The notes under the pieces are model-generated. The model saw only the letters and a list, made by a program, of their open reading frames with translations, did not search any database and was not told the origin of the DNA. Below, in pieces: positions 1-7,328 of a stretch of DNA of 26,946 nucleotides. Every line of letters starts with the position of its first letter. The stretch's first letter is position 1. This stretch comes from CAYJEQ01 sp964369235 (GTDB lineage: Bacteria > Bacillota > Clostridia > Oscillospirales > Ruminococcaceae), in contig CAYJEQ010000033.1 in assembly GCA_964369235.1 (NCBI GenBank), positions 1 to 26,946 of the forward strand, read 5' to 3'. Both the position numbers and the translations under genes were made by a program.

Positions 1-105
1 CCCCCTGCTGAGGTGCTGTGGCATAAGGCTGAGTAAATATATGGCATTAGTTAGTAGATAATATCAATCAACACATACAGGGCGAACACACAGGTTCGCC
101 CCTAC
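1..105. repeat. Truncated copy of dispersed multi-hairpin repeat
   Basis: The first 26 bases (CCCCCTGCTGAGGTGCTGTG and onward) match 5502-5528 almost exactly, and the copy continues to an intact hairpin GGGCGAAC-acacag-GTTCGCCC near 80-101. The same modules occur in both arms of the composite element at 4773-5648. The copy runs off the left edge of the window, so its full length is unknown. It lies downstream of the phosphoribosyltransferase gene in non-coding DNA. Confidence 0.7.
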
Positions 106-204
106 ATTAATATACCATTACCCCCAAATCACCTATTAATCCCAAAACAAAAACGATGTGTCCATATAATCTGAACACATCATTTTATGCTATTTAAAAA
201 ATTC

Positions 205-275
205 CTCTTATTTAAAAAATAGTGGTAGTTGGCGTTGCACCAATTGTAGGTTTCTCTTATTTAAAAAATAGTGGT
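205..275. repeat. Direct repeat duplicating a gene 3' end
   Basis: The stretch CTCTTATTTAAAAAATAG followed by TGGTA occurs at about 205-228 and again at 252-275, a 47-bp offset. The second copy contains the last codons and stop of the phosphoribosyltransferase gene (minus strand). The first copy lies just downstream, so the gene's 3' end appears to have been duplicated in tandem. Confidence 0.7.
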
Positions 276-793
276 AATGGTGCAAGGAATAGGATATCTG
301 TTCTCTGTGCTGCATCACCTTCTGCTAGTGCTGCGCATTTACCACAGATTTCTCCACCTGCTTTTTCCACTAACTGCTCTAGGGCATTTAGGGATTCACC
401 TGTGCTAATTACATCATCTACGATTAGAACCTTCTTGCCTTTTAGACGGTCGATGTCCACTGTATCCATGTATAAGGTCTGCACCTTTGCTGTAGTAATG
501 GATTTAACCTCTACTGCTACTGGAGCTTTCATATATAGCTTCTGGCTTTTTCTTGCTAGGATGTAGTTTTTCCCAGACTGTCTTGCCATTTCGTAAGCTA
601 GTGGGATACCCTTTGACTCAGCTGTGATAATCACATCAAAATCCGGTGCAATCTTCAGTAGTTCCTTTGCACAAGCTATTGTTAGCTCCACATCAGAAAA
701 CATAATAAATGCTGCAATGTCTAACTTCTCATTTACTGGGCAGATTTCTAGCTCTCTTGTCAGTCCTGCCACTTCTAATTTGTAGGTACTCAT
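257..793 (-). CDS. Phosphoribosyltransferase family protein (adenine PRT-like)
   Basis: 178-residue type I phosphoribosyltransferase. The PRPP-binding loop is visible at residues 122-134 (VLIVDDVISTGES): two acidic residues followed by the T-G-E/S turn that grips the 5-phosphate of PRPP. Size and the TAESKGIPLA segment near residue 58 resemble adenine/xanthine phosphoribosyltransferases, which salvage purine bases to nucleotides in the cytoplasm. The substrate cannot be fixed from sequence, so no gene symbol is given. The start follows an AAAGGAAA ribosome binding site. It lies 114 bp downstream of the HIT gene on the same strand. Its last codons are repeated just downstream (direct repeat at 205-275). 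Confidence 0.85.
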   Translation of the reverse strand: MSTYKLEVAGLTRELEICPVNEKLDIAAFIMFSDVELTIACAKELLKIAPDFDVIITAESKGIPLAYEMARQSGKNYILARKSQKLYMKAPVAVEVKSITTAKVQTLYMDTVDIDRLKGKKVLIVDDVISTGESLNALEQLVEKAGGEICGKCAALAEGDAAQRTDILFLAPLPLFFK

Positions 794-907
794 ATTACTT
801 TTTTTCCTTTCAGTTTAACTGATTTCCTTTTTGTTTTATATCTATGACTTTTGCTTAGTTTGTAATCTCTCAGTAGATTTGCAAAGCCAATTTTAACATT
901 TATAAGT

Positions 908-1246
908 TTATCCTGGAGGCCATGATAAACTTCTGCCACCTAATAGATGGTAGTGTAGATGGTTTACTGTTTGTCCACCGTCTTCTCCACAATTGGTTAC
1001 CACTCGGTAGCCATTGGTTATTCCTGCTTCCTTGGCAATGGTGCCAATCTTAGCAAAGATATGCCCAATTATTATAGAGTTGTGGGGGCTTATTTCATCA
1101 CAGGATTCTATGTGGTGCTTTGGTATAATTAGGATGTGGACTGGAGCTTTAGGATCTATATCCCAAAAAGCTAGTATATGCTCATCTTCATATACTTTTT
1201 TAGCTGGGATACCACCTTCGGATATTTTACAAAATAAACATTCCAT
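908..1246 (-). CDS. HIT family (histidine triad) nucleotide-binding protein
   Basis: 112-residue HINT-branch histidine triad protein. The triad H96-x-H98-x-H100 followed by LLGG near the C-terminus is the nucleotide phosphoramidase/hydrolase active site, with H100 expected to be the usual catalytic third histidine. The N-terminal CLFCKI segment (C4, C7) is typical of the family. HINT proteins hydrolyse AMP-lysine-type phosphoramidates and are cytoplasmic; the physiological substrate is uncertain. Full length for the family. It begins after a weak AAAGGTG site and sits between alaS upstream and the phosphoribosyltransferase gene downstream, all on the minus strand. A hairpin spacer separates it from alaS. 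Confidence 0.93.
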   Translation of the reverse strand: MECLFCKISEGGIPAKKVYEDEHILAFWDIDPKAPVHILIIPKHHIESCDEISPHNSIIIGHIFAKIGTIAKEAGITNGYRVVTNCGEDGGQTVNHLHYHLLGGRSLSWPPG

Positions 1247-1269
1247 AGGGCAACACCTTTCTTTTTATA

Positions 1270-1338
1270 GGGGATTTTAGGGTAAAATCATATACTATCT
1301 GTATAATATAGTTTGTTTATTACTAAAATCCCCTTTTT
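1270..1338. terminator. Long-stem hairpin between alaS and HIT gene
   Basis: An 11-bp perfect inverted repeat, GGGGATTTTAG at 1270-1280 and CTAAAATCCCC at 1323-1333, encloses a 42-nt loop. A run of five T follows only when read on the plus strand; on the minus strand the stem is followed by TATAAAAAG. It may end alaS transcription imperfectly, or act against antisense transcription from the left. Confidence 0.45.
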
Positions 1339-1354
1339 AAATTTAATTTTATGA

Positions 1355-4006
1355 TTATTTGCTAATCATAGCTTTAATCATTTCTGGTACTTTGGCAACA
1401 GCTTCGTCGATTTTAAAAATCTCTGTTGCTCCACCCATGGCACTGTCTGGCTTACCACCACCACTGCCACCAACTAATGATGTAATCTCCTTAACTAGCT
1501 TACCAGCATGAGCACCAGCTGCTACTGCTTCCTTGCCACACACTACTAGTATAGATCCCTTGTCATCGTTTACTGTAGATAGCACTGCTACTACATTTGG
1601 CTGATTTTCCTTGATTTTATCACCTAGTAGACGAAGCTTATCTGCCTTTGCCCCTGTCATAGCTGTTGCGATAAACTTAATATCGCCTATCATAGTTGCA
1701 TCGCTAAACATACCCTTCATCTCCATGCTAGCTAGCTTCTGATTTAGAGCGTCAATCTCACGATCCTTCTCCTTCATCTCTGCCATTACTGCATTTACCT
1801 TATTAGGTAGCTCAGATAGGTTTCCTAGCTTTAATGGCTCTGCTGCCTGTGTCATAGTAGCATTCATTCTATCAATTAGCTTTAGTACCCCTCTACCTGT
1901 TACAGCCTCAATTCTTCTAATGCCAGCTGCTACAGAGGATTCCTTTAGTATCTTAAATAGACCGATGTTAGCTGTGGTTTTTACATGGGTACCACCACAA
2001 AGCTCAACACTTCTGCCTCCCATATCTGCCACACGAACTAGGTTGCCATATTTCTCACCAAATAGTGCAATAGCGCCCTTGCCCTTAGCTGCATCAATGG
2101 ACATTTCCTCTACCTCTACAGCTAGATCCTGTAGTATCATGTCATTAACTAGGTATTCTACCTTGTCAATCTGCTCCGGTGTCATTGCATCAAAATGGGA
2201 GAAGTCAAATCTACAACCCTGTGTATCTACATAGGAACCGGACTGATGTACATGATTTCCCAGTACCTCTCTCAGTGCCTGCTGTAGTAGGTGGCATGCG
2301 CTGTGGTTTCTTGTTGTTGCATTGCGATTAGCAGAGGAAACAACAGCTGTAGCCTCATTACCTGTAGAGATAAATCCAGCTTCCATTTTACCGATATGGA
2401 TAATGTTCCCTGTAGGAGATTTCTTAGTATCTCTTACTGCAAAGGTATTATTGCCTACCTCAATTACCCCACTATCACCAATCTGTCCACCACTTTCAGC
2501 ATAGAAAGGTGTTTCCCCTAGGATAACTACACCTTCCTGTCCTTCGTTAATAGTTTCGGCTAATGCACCCTCTACTATTATTGCCAGAACCTTGGATTTA
2601 TGTGTGATTTTATCATATCCTACAAAGTCTGTAGTAATATCCATACCAGCTAGTACATCACCTTCCCAGCCCTTGTCACCAATTGCTGCTGTTGCTGCTC
2701 TAGCTCTTTCACGCTGTTCATTCATCTTTGCCACAAATTGATCTTCGTCTAGGCGCATACCCTTTTCTTCTAGTATCTCTCTAGTTAGATCCACTGGAAA
2801 GCCAAAGGTATCATATAGCTTAAATGCCTCATCACCGGATAGAATTTTCTCCTGAGATTTTAGGCTACTTGTTTCCATTGACTCAATTAGTGTAGCCAGT
2901 AGATCCATGCCCTGATCGATTGTTTTAGCAAAACGCTCTTCTTCGGTTTTAATAACCTTAATAATGTAGTCCTTGTTTTCCACTAGCTCAGGATATGCTG
3001 TGGCATTTTCCTTAATTACTGTTTCACATACCTCAAATAGGAATGCTCTTGTAATACCCAGTAGTCTACCATGACGAGCTGCACGACGAAGTAGTCTTCT
3101 CAGTACATATCCTCTGCCCTCATTAAGTGGCACTACACCATCACCAATCATAAATGTTGTACTTCTAATATGGTCGGTGATTACTCTTAGAGATACATCT
3201 CTTTTTTCATCTTCTTTATAGGTAATATCTGCAATTTTACAGATGTGATCCATAATATTCTTAACTGTGTCAACCTCAAATAGATTGTTTACATTCTGGG
3301 AGATACAGCCTAGACGCTCCAGTCCCATACCTGTGTCAATATTCGGTTTTTCCAGTAGTGTGTAGTTGCCTTCACCGTCGGAATTGTACTGGGTAAATAC
3401 CAGATTCCAAAACTCTACATAACGGTCACAGTCACAACCTACTGCACACTCAGGGTTGTCACAGCCATGCTCTTCACCTCTGTCATAGTAAATCTCAGAA
3501 CATGGGCCACATGGGCCTGTACCGATTTCCCAGAAGTTATCTGCCTTGCCCAGTCTTACTATTCTATTAGGATCAACTCCTACCTGCTTTGTCCAAATGT
3601 CAAAGGCTTCATCATCTTCTAGATAGATGGATACCCATAGTCTATCCAGTGGCATTTCCATTTCCTTAGTGATAAATTCCCATGCCCACTGGGTAGCTTC
3701 AACCTTAAAGTAATCCCCAAAGGAGAAGTTCCCTAGCATCTCAAAGTAAGTACCGTGACGGGCAGTTTTACCAACTCGCTCAATGTCCGGTGTTCTAATA
3801 CATTTCTGACAGGTAGTTACCCTTTTATTAGGAGGGGTTTCTAGGCCTAGAAAGTATTTTTTCAGTGGCGCCATACCAGAGTTAATTAGCAGTAGTCCTG
3901 CATCGTCCTTTGGCACTAGTGGTGCGCTTTCCATTATTGTGTGACCTTTGCTCTGAAAGAACTTAAGATATCTATCTCTAAGCTCGTTTACGCTCATCCA
4001 TTCCAT
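1355..4006 (-). CDS. alaS: Alanine--tRNA ligase
   Basis: 883-residue class II alanyl-tRNA synthetase, close to the usual 875-880. It charges tRNA-Ala and edits mischarged Ser/Gly. From the N-terminus it shows the catalytic core (NSGMAPLK near residue 42 and GTGPCGPCSE near 162), the tRNA recognition region, the editing domain with zinc-site motif HSACH (H568, H572) paired with CGGTH (C670, H674), and the C-terminal DHHA1 domain with the glycine-rich GGSGGGKPD stretch. All editing ligands are present. ATG at 4006 sits 8 nt after AGGAG; a second in-frame ATG nine bases on is possible but worse spaced. Expression is likely controlled by the T-box leader upstream. Confidence 0.98.
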   Translation of the reverse strand: MEWMSVNELRDRYLKFFQSKGHTIMESAPLVPKDDAGLLLINSGMAPLKKYFLGLETPPNKRVTTCQKCIRTPDIERVGKTARHGTYFEMLGNFSFGDYFKVEATQWAWEFITKEMEMPLDRLWVSIYLEDDEAFDIWTKQVGVDPNRIVRLGKADNFWEIGTGPCGPCSEIYYDRGEEHGCDNPECAVGCDCDRYVEFWNLVFTQYNSDGEGNYTLLEKPNIDTGMGLERLGCISQNVNNLFEVDTVKNIMDHICKIADITYKEDEKRDVSLRVITDHIRSTTFMIGDGVVPLNEGRGYVLRRLLRRAARHGRLLGITRAFLFEVCETVIKENATAYPELVENKDYIIKVIKTEEERFAKTIDQGMDLLATLIESMETSSLKSQEKILSGDEAFKLYDTFGFPVDLTREILEEKGMRLDEDQFVAKMNEQRERARAATAAIGDKGWEGDVLAGMDITTDFVGYDKITHKSKVLAIIVEGALAETINEGQEGVVILGETPFYAESGGQIGDSGVIEVGNNTFAVRDTKKSPTGNIIHIGKMEAGFISTGNEATAVVSSANRNATTRNHSACHLLQQALREVLGNHVHQSGSYVDTQGCRFDFSHFDAMTPEQIDKVEYLVNDMILQDLAVEVEEMSIDAAKGKGAIALFGEKYGNLVRVADMGGRSVELCGGTHVKTTANIGLFKILKESSVAAGIRRIEAVTGRGVLKLIDRMNATMTQAAEPLKLGNLSELPNKVNAVMAEMKEKDREIDALNQKLASMEMKGMFSDATMIGDIKFIATAMTGAKADKLRLLGDKIKENQPNVVAVLSTVNDDKGSILVVCGKEAVAAGAHAGKLVKEITSLVGGSGGGKPDSAMGGATEIFKIDEAVAKVPEMIKAMISK

Positions 4007-4093
4007 TGTATATTCTCCTTAAATTTAAATAAATACTAATTTACAACAGTCTAACTACCTATAATAGCCAGTTTAAACTAAATTTTACAAAAC

Positions 4094-4350
4094 AAAAATA
4101 CCCCCATCCCCCAAAAAAGGGACGAGAGTATAAAACTTCCGCGGTACCACCCAAATTACACAGAGATCTCCCCTGTGTCACTTAAATAGATTTAACGCAT
4201 CTAATACGGTCTATATCTTCTATAAACAGCTCGGAGGTGGCATTCTAAGCGTCTACTACAAACAATCTCTCAGCAAATGTTGTTCTCTCTGGGTAGCTCT
4301 ACTAGATTAATCTCGTCATAGCTTTATAATGGTTTATTAATATTTTACCA
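4094..4350 (-). promoter_or_regulatory. Alanine-responsive T-box leader
   Basis: The minus strand carries the conserved T-box TGGGTGGTACCGCG at 4153-4140, which pairs with the NCCA end of uncharged tRNA. Upstream it shows Stem I landmarks: AGAGAG, then GCTGAGAGA in the distal part, then GAAT followed by GCC at 4241-4239, which I read as the alanine specifier codon, then the CTCCGAGC-like region. The terminator lies at 4131-4098 and alaS starts about 90 bp further on. Uncharged tRNA-Ala should favour antitermination and raise alaS expression. The T-box call is near certain; the exact specifier rests on alignment by eye. Confidence 0.95.
4098..4131 (-). terminator. T-box leader terminator of alaS
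   Basis: In the RNA sense, ATACTCTCGTCCC (4131-4119) pairs with GGGATGGGGGTAT (4110-4098) to give a 13-bp stem with several G-U pairs, followed by a short U-run at 4098-4094. The 5' arm overlaps the sequence expected to pair with the T-box bulge in the antiterminator, as in classical T-box attenuation. Confidence 0.8.
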
Positions 4351-4356
4351 CCTATT

Positions 4357-4385
4357 ATTATAATGCTAATAGAGGTAAATGTCAA
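4357..4385 (-). promoter_or_regulatory. Sigma-A promoter of alaS
   Basis: Perfect consensus on the minus strand: -35 TTGACA at 4385-4380, a 17-bp spacer and -10 TATAAT at 4362-4357. The start site should be near 4350, just before the T-box Stem I. Confidence 0.9.
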
Positions 4386-4407
4386 TGTTTTTTGGTGGAT
4401 TTATCAA

Positions 4408-4629
4408 CTAATCAATACTAAAATCCTCTAGGGAAAAGCTTGGCAGTTTATTTAGCCTTTTTGGTATGCGTTTTAGAGGATCGTAGACGAATTTCTTACA
4501 GAAAAAATCAGGCTGTACCACACCTTTTTTGGTGCAGAGGATGTTTTGGTCATCGGCAGAGGCTTGGCCTTGGGTGCAATAGCTACAGCTAGGCTCTATA
4601 TTATTATTAAAAAATCTATATCTAGCCAT
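4408..4629 (-). CDS. Small four-cysteine conserved-type hypothetical protein
   Basis: 73-residue basic protein with cysteines at C15, C18, C32 and C44, an arrangement able to bind one zinc or an iron-sulfur cluster. No membrane segment or signal peptide is visible. The C-terminal third is rich in K/R, P and L. I do not recognise a characterised family; similar short proteins seem to occur in Ruminococcaceae (memory, unchecked). The start follows a good AAAGGGGG site and a well-formed extended -10 promoter at 4661-4689. The gene ends 23 bp before the alaS -35 box. Promoter, ribosome binding site and cysteine pattern together support a real gene. Confidence 0.75.
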   Translation of the reverse strand: MARYRFFNNNIEPSCSYCTQGQASADDQNILCTKKGVVQPDFFCKKFVYDPLKRIPKRLNKLPSFSLEDFSID

Positions 4630-4660
4630 AATATCCCCCTTTAATTTAATTAATAGTTAA

Positions 4661-4689
4661 AGTATAGCAGAAATAAAAAGTCCATGCAA
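4661..4689 (-). promoter_or_regulatory. Promoter of the four-cysteine protein gene
   Basis: Minus strand: -35 TTGCAT (4689-4684), 17-bp spacer, -10 TATACT (4666-4661) with an extended TGC immediately before it. Confidence 0.7.
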
Positions 4690-4738
4690 GGGGAGGATTG
4701 GTGGGTTAAGAGGGAATGGTTAATATGTATGGTGGGGG

Positions 4739-4772
4739 GTTAAGTGAAGAGTTAAGAGTTAAGAGTTAAGGA
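4739..4772. repeat. Heptamer array, left flank of composite element
   Basis: GTTAAGA-type 7-bp units: three clear tandem copies at 4751-4770 preceded by a degenerate one. The array abuts the left end of the composite element. A second array with the opposite sense flanks the right end (5655-5692). Confidence 0.7.
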
Positions 4773-5648
4773 GTGGCTACGCCACAGATTTGTAATATGG
4801 ATTATGGTTAGCTGTTGTGTGGTGGTTGCTGTTAGATATTAACCCCGTCCTATGTAGGGTGAACCTATGTGTTCGCCCTTTGGGTGTTGATTACTGTTAT
4901 CTATTAAATCAGCCTAAACCCACAACATTTCAGCTGTATACATTGCCACTATAAATTACTAACTCATATCTGTACCACAGTACCTCAGCTGGGGGCGTTG
5001 CCCCATAGCAGTATTACTGTAGCCTATTTGTATCCCAACCCCCAATAACTTTTGCCGTCACGCAAAAGTCATCAAAAAGTGATTTAAGAGGGAGTTTCGA
5101 TTCTCCCTCTTAAAAATCTCCCTTAAAACGACAAAAGGGGGATACACTCAGTTTCTAACTTACATCAAGTTCCTTTTGATTCCCCCAGAGCATTTCCCAC
5201 CTTTACTTTTTCTATAATATTTTAATTCAGTAGATGGGTGATTTTCACTTATGATTAGTTTTCGTCATAACTGTAATGTAATCTTACTGACAGGGAGAAA
5301 GCTGTTTTGGTGGGGTCAAGGGGCTGTTAGTTTTAGAGGTATCAGTGTCTTAGTGCCATCCTTGTGGTAGGATGGGTCTTTAGAGAAGGGCACACACAAG
5401 CCCTTCCCTAAATCAGCTTTTGGTAACTTTTATCTGACGATAAAAGTAACTGGGGTATTAGGTTTATAAGTAGACTACAGTGGTAAATGTATGGGGCAAC
5501 GCCCCCTGCTGAGGTGCTGTGGTATAAGTCAGAGCTAATAGGCAACATCAATCATTACCTAAAGGGCGAACACATAGGTAAATATCTAACATCAATCACC
5601 CCACAACCACTCACCATAAACCATATTACAAATATGTGGCAAAGCCAC
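4773..5648. repeat. Composite element: two inverted multi-hairpin repeats
   Basis: The ends form a 28-bp inverted repeat (4773-4800 against 5621-5648, 25 of 28 matching), each carrying a GTGGC...GCCAC hairpin. Moving inward, both arms keep the same modules: a GGGYGAAC/GTTCGCCC hairpin (half lost in the right arm), a GGGGGCGTTGCCCC hairpin within a 33-bp block (4975-5007 against 5490-5522, 31 of 33 matching), an ACTTTT...AAAAGT hairpin with a GTCA loop (5048-5069 and 5426-5447), a long GC/AT-clamped hairpin (5083-5114 and 5379-5412), and another near 5116-5152 and 5356-5375. The centre, about 5160-5355, has nothing I recognise. No transposase or other credible gene is inside. It reads as two inverted insertions of one non-coding repeat, or one large palindromic element. 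Confidence 0.75.
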
Positions 5649-5654
5649 ACCAAC

Positions 5655-5692
5655 ACTTTTCACTTTTCACTTTTCACTTTTCACTTTTCACT
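5655..5692. repeat. Heptamer array, right flank of composite element
   Basis: Five perfect tandem copies of ACTTTTC from 5655, followed by degenerate units (TTCACTATCCACTATTCACC). It begins six bases after the composite element ends. Reverse-complemented, it has the same AGTGAAA-type unit as the array at 22069-22110. Confidence 0.8.
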
Positions 5693-5730
5693 CTTACCTC
5701 TTCACTATCCACTATTCACCAGCCAATGCA

Positions 5731-5791
5731 ATTGAGTGTATTCACTTAACCAACCTATTGCCTTAACCAGCCTATTACCTATTCACTCAAT
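5731..5791. repeat. Inverted repeat enclosing two near-identical direct repeats
   Basis: ATTGAGTG at 5731-5738 and CACTCAAT at 5784-5791 are perfect inverted copies. Between them, AACCAACCTATTGCC and AACCAGCCTATTACC form an imperfect direct repeat. Non-coding; function unknown. Confidence 0.5.
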
Positions 5792-5853
5792 AGCCCCTAC
5801 ATATGATATTTACAGGCTTTACCCCAACTATTGACAAAGAGCCTTATAACACA

Positions 5854-5886
5854 CAAAAAAGAACCACTGGAAATCCAGTGGTTCTT
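5854..5886 (-). terminator. Terminator of the ribosomal protein superoperon
   Basis: A 12-bp perfect stem AAGAACCACTGG/CCAGTGGTTCTT with an ATTT loop, followed on the minus strand by a T-run. It lies about 45 bp after the rplQ stop and is the first strong intrinsic terminator after the rpsJ leader. Confidence 0.93.
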
Positions 5887-5930
5887 TAACTGTGATTGCG
5901 CACTCACAGTGTTTTAATTAGTTGATTAAA

Positions 5931-6272
5931 CTATACTAATTCAATAATCGCCATTTCTGCAGCGTCGCCGCGACGAGGGCCGATCTTGATGATACGAGTG
6001 TAACCACCGTTTTTGTCCATGTATTTTGGAGCAACTTCATCAATTAGCTTCTTCGCAACTGTTTCCTTAGTAATAAAGGAATACACCTGACGCTTGGAGT
6101 GGAGATTATCTTCCTTAGCCTTAGTAATCATTTTCTCAGCCATAGAACGAACTTCTTTCGCTCTTGTAACTGTAGTTTCGATTTTACCGTTCTCGATTAG
6201 AAATGTAACCATTGCTCTTAGCATAGCCATTCTATGATCGGAAGTTCTACCGAGTTTTCTGGTACCTGGCAT
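5931..6272 (-). CDS. rplQ: 50S ribosomal protein L17
   Basis: 113 residues, the short bacterial L17 form. It binds 23S rRNA domain III near the exit tunnel. The N-terminus MPGTRKLGRTSDHRMAMLR and the central RAKEVRSMAEKMITKAK helix are diagnostic. Last gene of the superoperon: it begins 33 bp after rpoA and is followed by the strong terminator at 5854-5886. Start codon ATG after a good Shine-Dalgarno. Confidence 0.98.
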   Translation of the reverse strand: MPGTRKLGRTSDHRMAMLRAMVTFLIENGKIETTVTRAKEVRSMAEKMITKAKEDNLHSKRQVYSFITKETVAKKLIDEVAPKYMDKNGGYTRIIKIGPRRGDAAEMAIIELV

Positions 6273-6305
6273 TGTTATTCACTCCTTTACCTGTGCTTAT
6301 GGGAA

Positions 6306-7262
6306 CTATTCTTCTTCCCTATTTAGGTCAAAACCCAAGGATTCAAGCTTGGAAATAACCTCTTCAAGAGATTTTTTACCAAGATTTCTAACCTTCATCA
6401 TTTCATCCGGGGATTTATTGATAAGATCACTTACTGTATTTACACCTGCACGCTTTAGGCAGTTAAAGGCACGAACAGATAGGTCAAGCTCTTCAATGGT
6501 CATCTCAAGAACTTTCTCTTTACCGTTATCCTCTTTCTTTTCAAGGATCTCGGTGAAGTTCACTTCGTCGGATAGATCAACAAAATGATTGAGCTGTCTA
6601 TTGAGGATCTTGGCAGCAAGGCTAACAGCTTCCTTAGCGGAAATTGTGCCGTCTGTCCACACTTCTATGGTCAATTTATCATAGTCAGTGATCTGTTCTA
6701 CTCTAGTGTTTTCCACATAGTAGTTTACCTTTAGTACCGGTGTGTAGATGCTATCTACAGCTAGTGCATCGATAGGTGTCTTGTCGTTAAAATTCTGTCT
6801 GTTCTTGTCAGCAGAAACATAACCTTGACCCTTGTCGATAGTAATTTCCATTGATAGCTTTGCATCAGCACCTAATGTTGCTATGTGCATACTTGGGTTT
6901 AATATCTGCACGCTTTCGTTTGGTTCGATGTTACCAGCGGTAACTTCTCCCTCACCTTCCGCTTTGATGTAAAGAGTAACAGGTTCATCCACCATAATCT
7001 TAGCTGTTAGGCTTTTGATATTAAGGATAATCTCTGTAACATCTTCCTTTACACCAGGGATGGTTGAAAATTCATGCACAATACCGTCAATCCTAATGGA
7101 ATTAACAGCTACACCAGGAAGCGAGGAGAGTAACACTCTTCTTAGGCTGTTGCCTAATGTAGTGCCAAAGCCTCTATCCAGTGGTTCAGCAACAAACTTA
7201 CCGTATGTGCCGTCCGGTTTTAGCTCAGCGGTTTCAATTTTAGGCTCGATAATCTTTACCAT
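6306..7262 (-). CDS. rpoA: DNA-directed RNA polymerase subunit alpha
   Basis: 318 residues, normal for Firmicutes. The N-terminal dimerisation domain (to about residue 230) carries the EPLDRGFGTTLGNSLRRVLL signature. After an acidic linker (EKKEDNGKEK) comes the C-terminal domain with the LDLSVRAFNCLKRAGV and NLGKKSLEEV helix-hairpin-helix segments that contact UP elements and activators. It starts after AAGGAGGGG and lies between rpsD and rplQ in the conserved alpha-operon order. Confidence 0.99.
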   Translation of the reverse strand: MVKIIEPKIETAELKPDGTYGKFVAEPLDRGFGTTLGNSLRRVLLSSLPGVAVNSIRIDGIVHEFSTIPGVKEDVTEIILNIKSLTAKIMVDEPVTLYIKAEGEGEVTAGNIEPNESVQILNPSMHIATLGADAKLSMEITIDKGQGYVSADKNRQNFNDKTPIDALAVDSIYTPVLKVNYYVENTRVEQITDYDKLTIEVWTDGTISAKEAVSLAAKILNRQLNHFVDLSDEVNFTEILEKKEDNGKEKVLEMTIEELDLSVRAFNCLKRAGVNTVSDLINKSPDEMMKVRNLGKKSLEEVISKLESLGFDLNREEE

Positions 7263-7328
7263 AAAAAACCCCTCCTTATAGGCAGAAACATCTGCTTAAT
7301 TAATCGCATTCCCATGCTCATATACTTA

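Noticed and set aside
222..566. Plus-strand open frame opposite the phosphoribosyltransferase gene, and the many similar ones opposite alaS and the ribosomal genes
   Set aside because: Antisense shadows of clearly identified genes with no ribosome binding site or domain evidence.
4773..5648. Insertion sequence or transposon with transposase
   Set aside because: Terminal inverted repeats are present, but there is no transposase frame in the interior; at most a non-autonomous element.
5655..5692. Possible CRISPR or satellite-coded array
   Set aside because: The period is 7 bp with no spacers and no cas genes; it is a simple heptamer repeat.
5487..5735. 82-codon open frame on the plus strand within the composite repeat
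   Set aside because: Its sequence is the repeat hairpins plus the ACTTTTC array (giving a FTFHFS-type peptide); no protein-like features.
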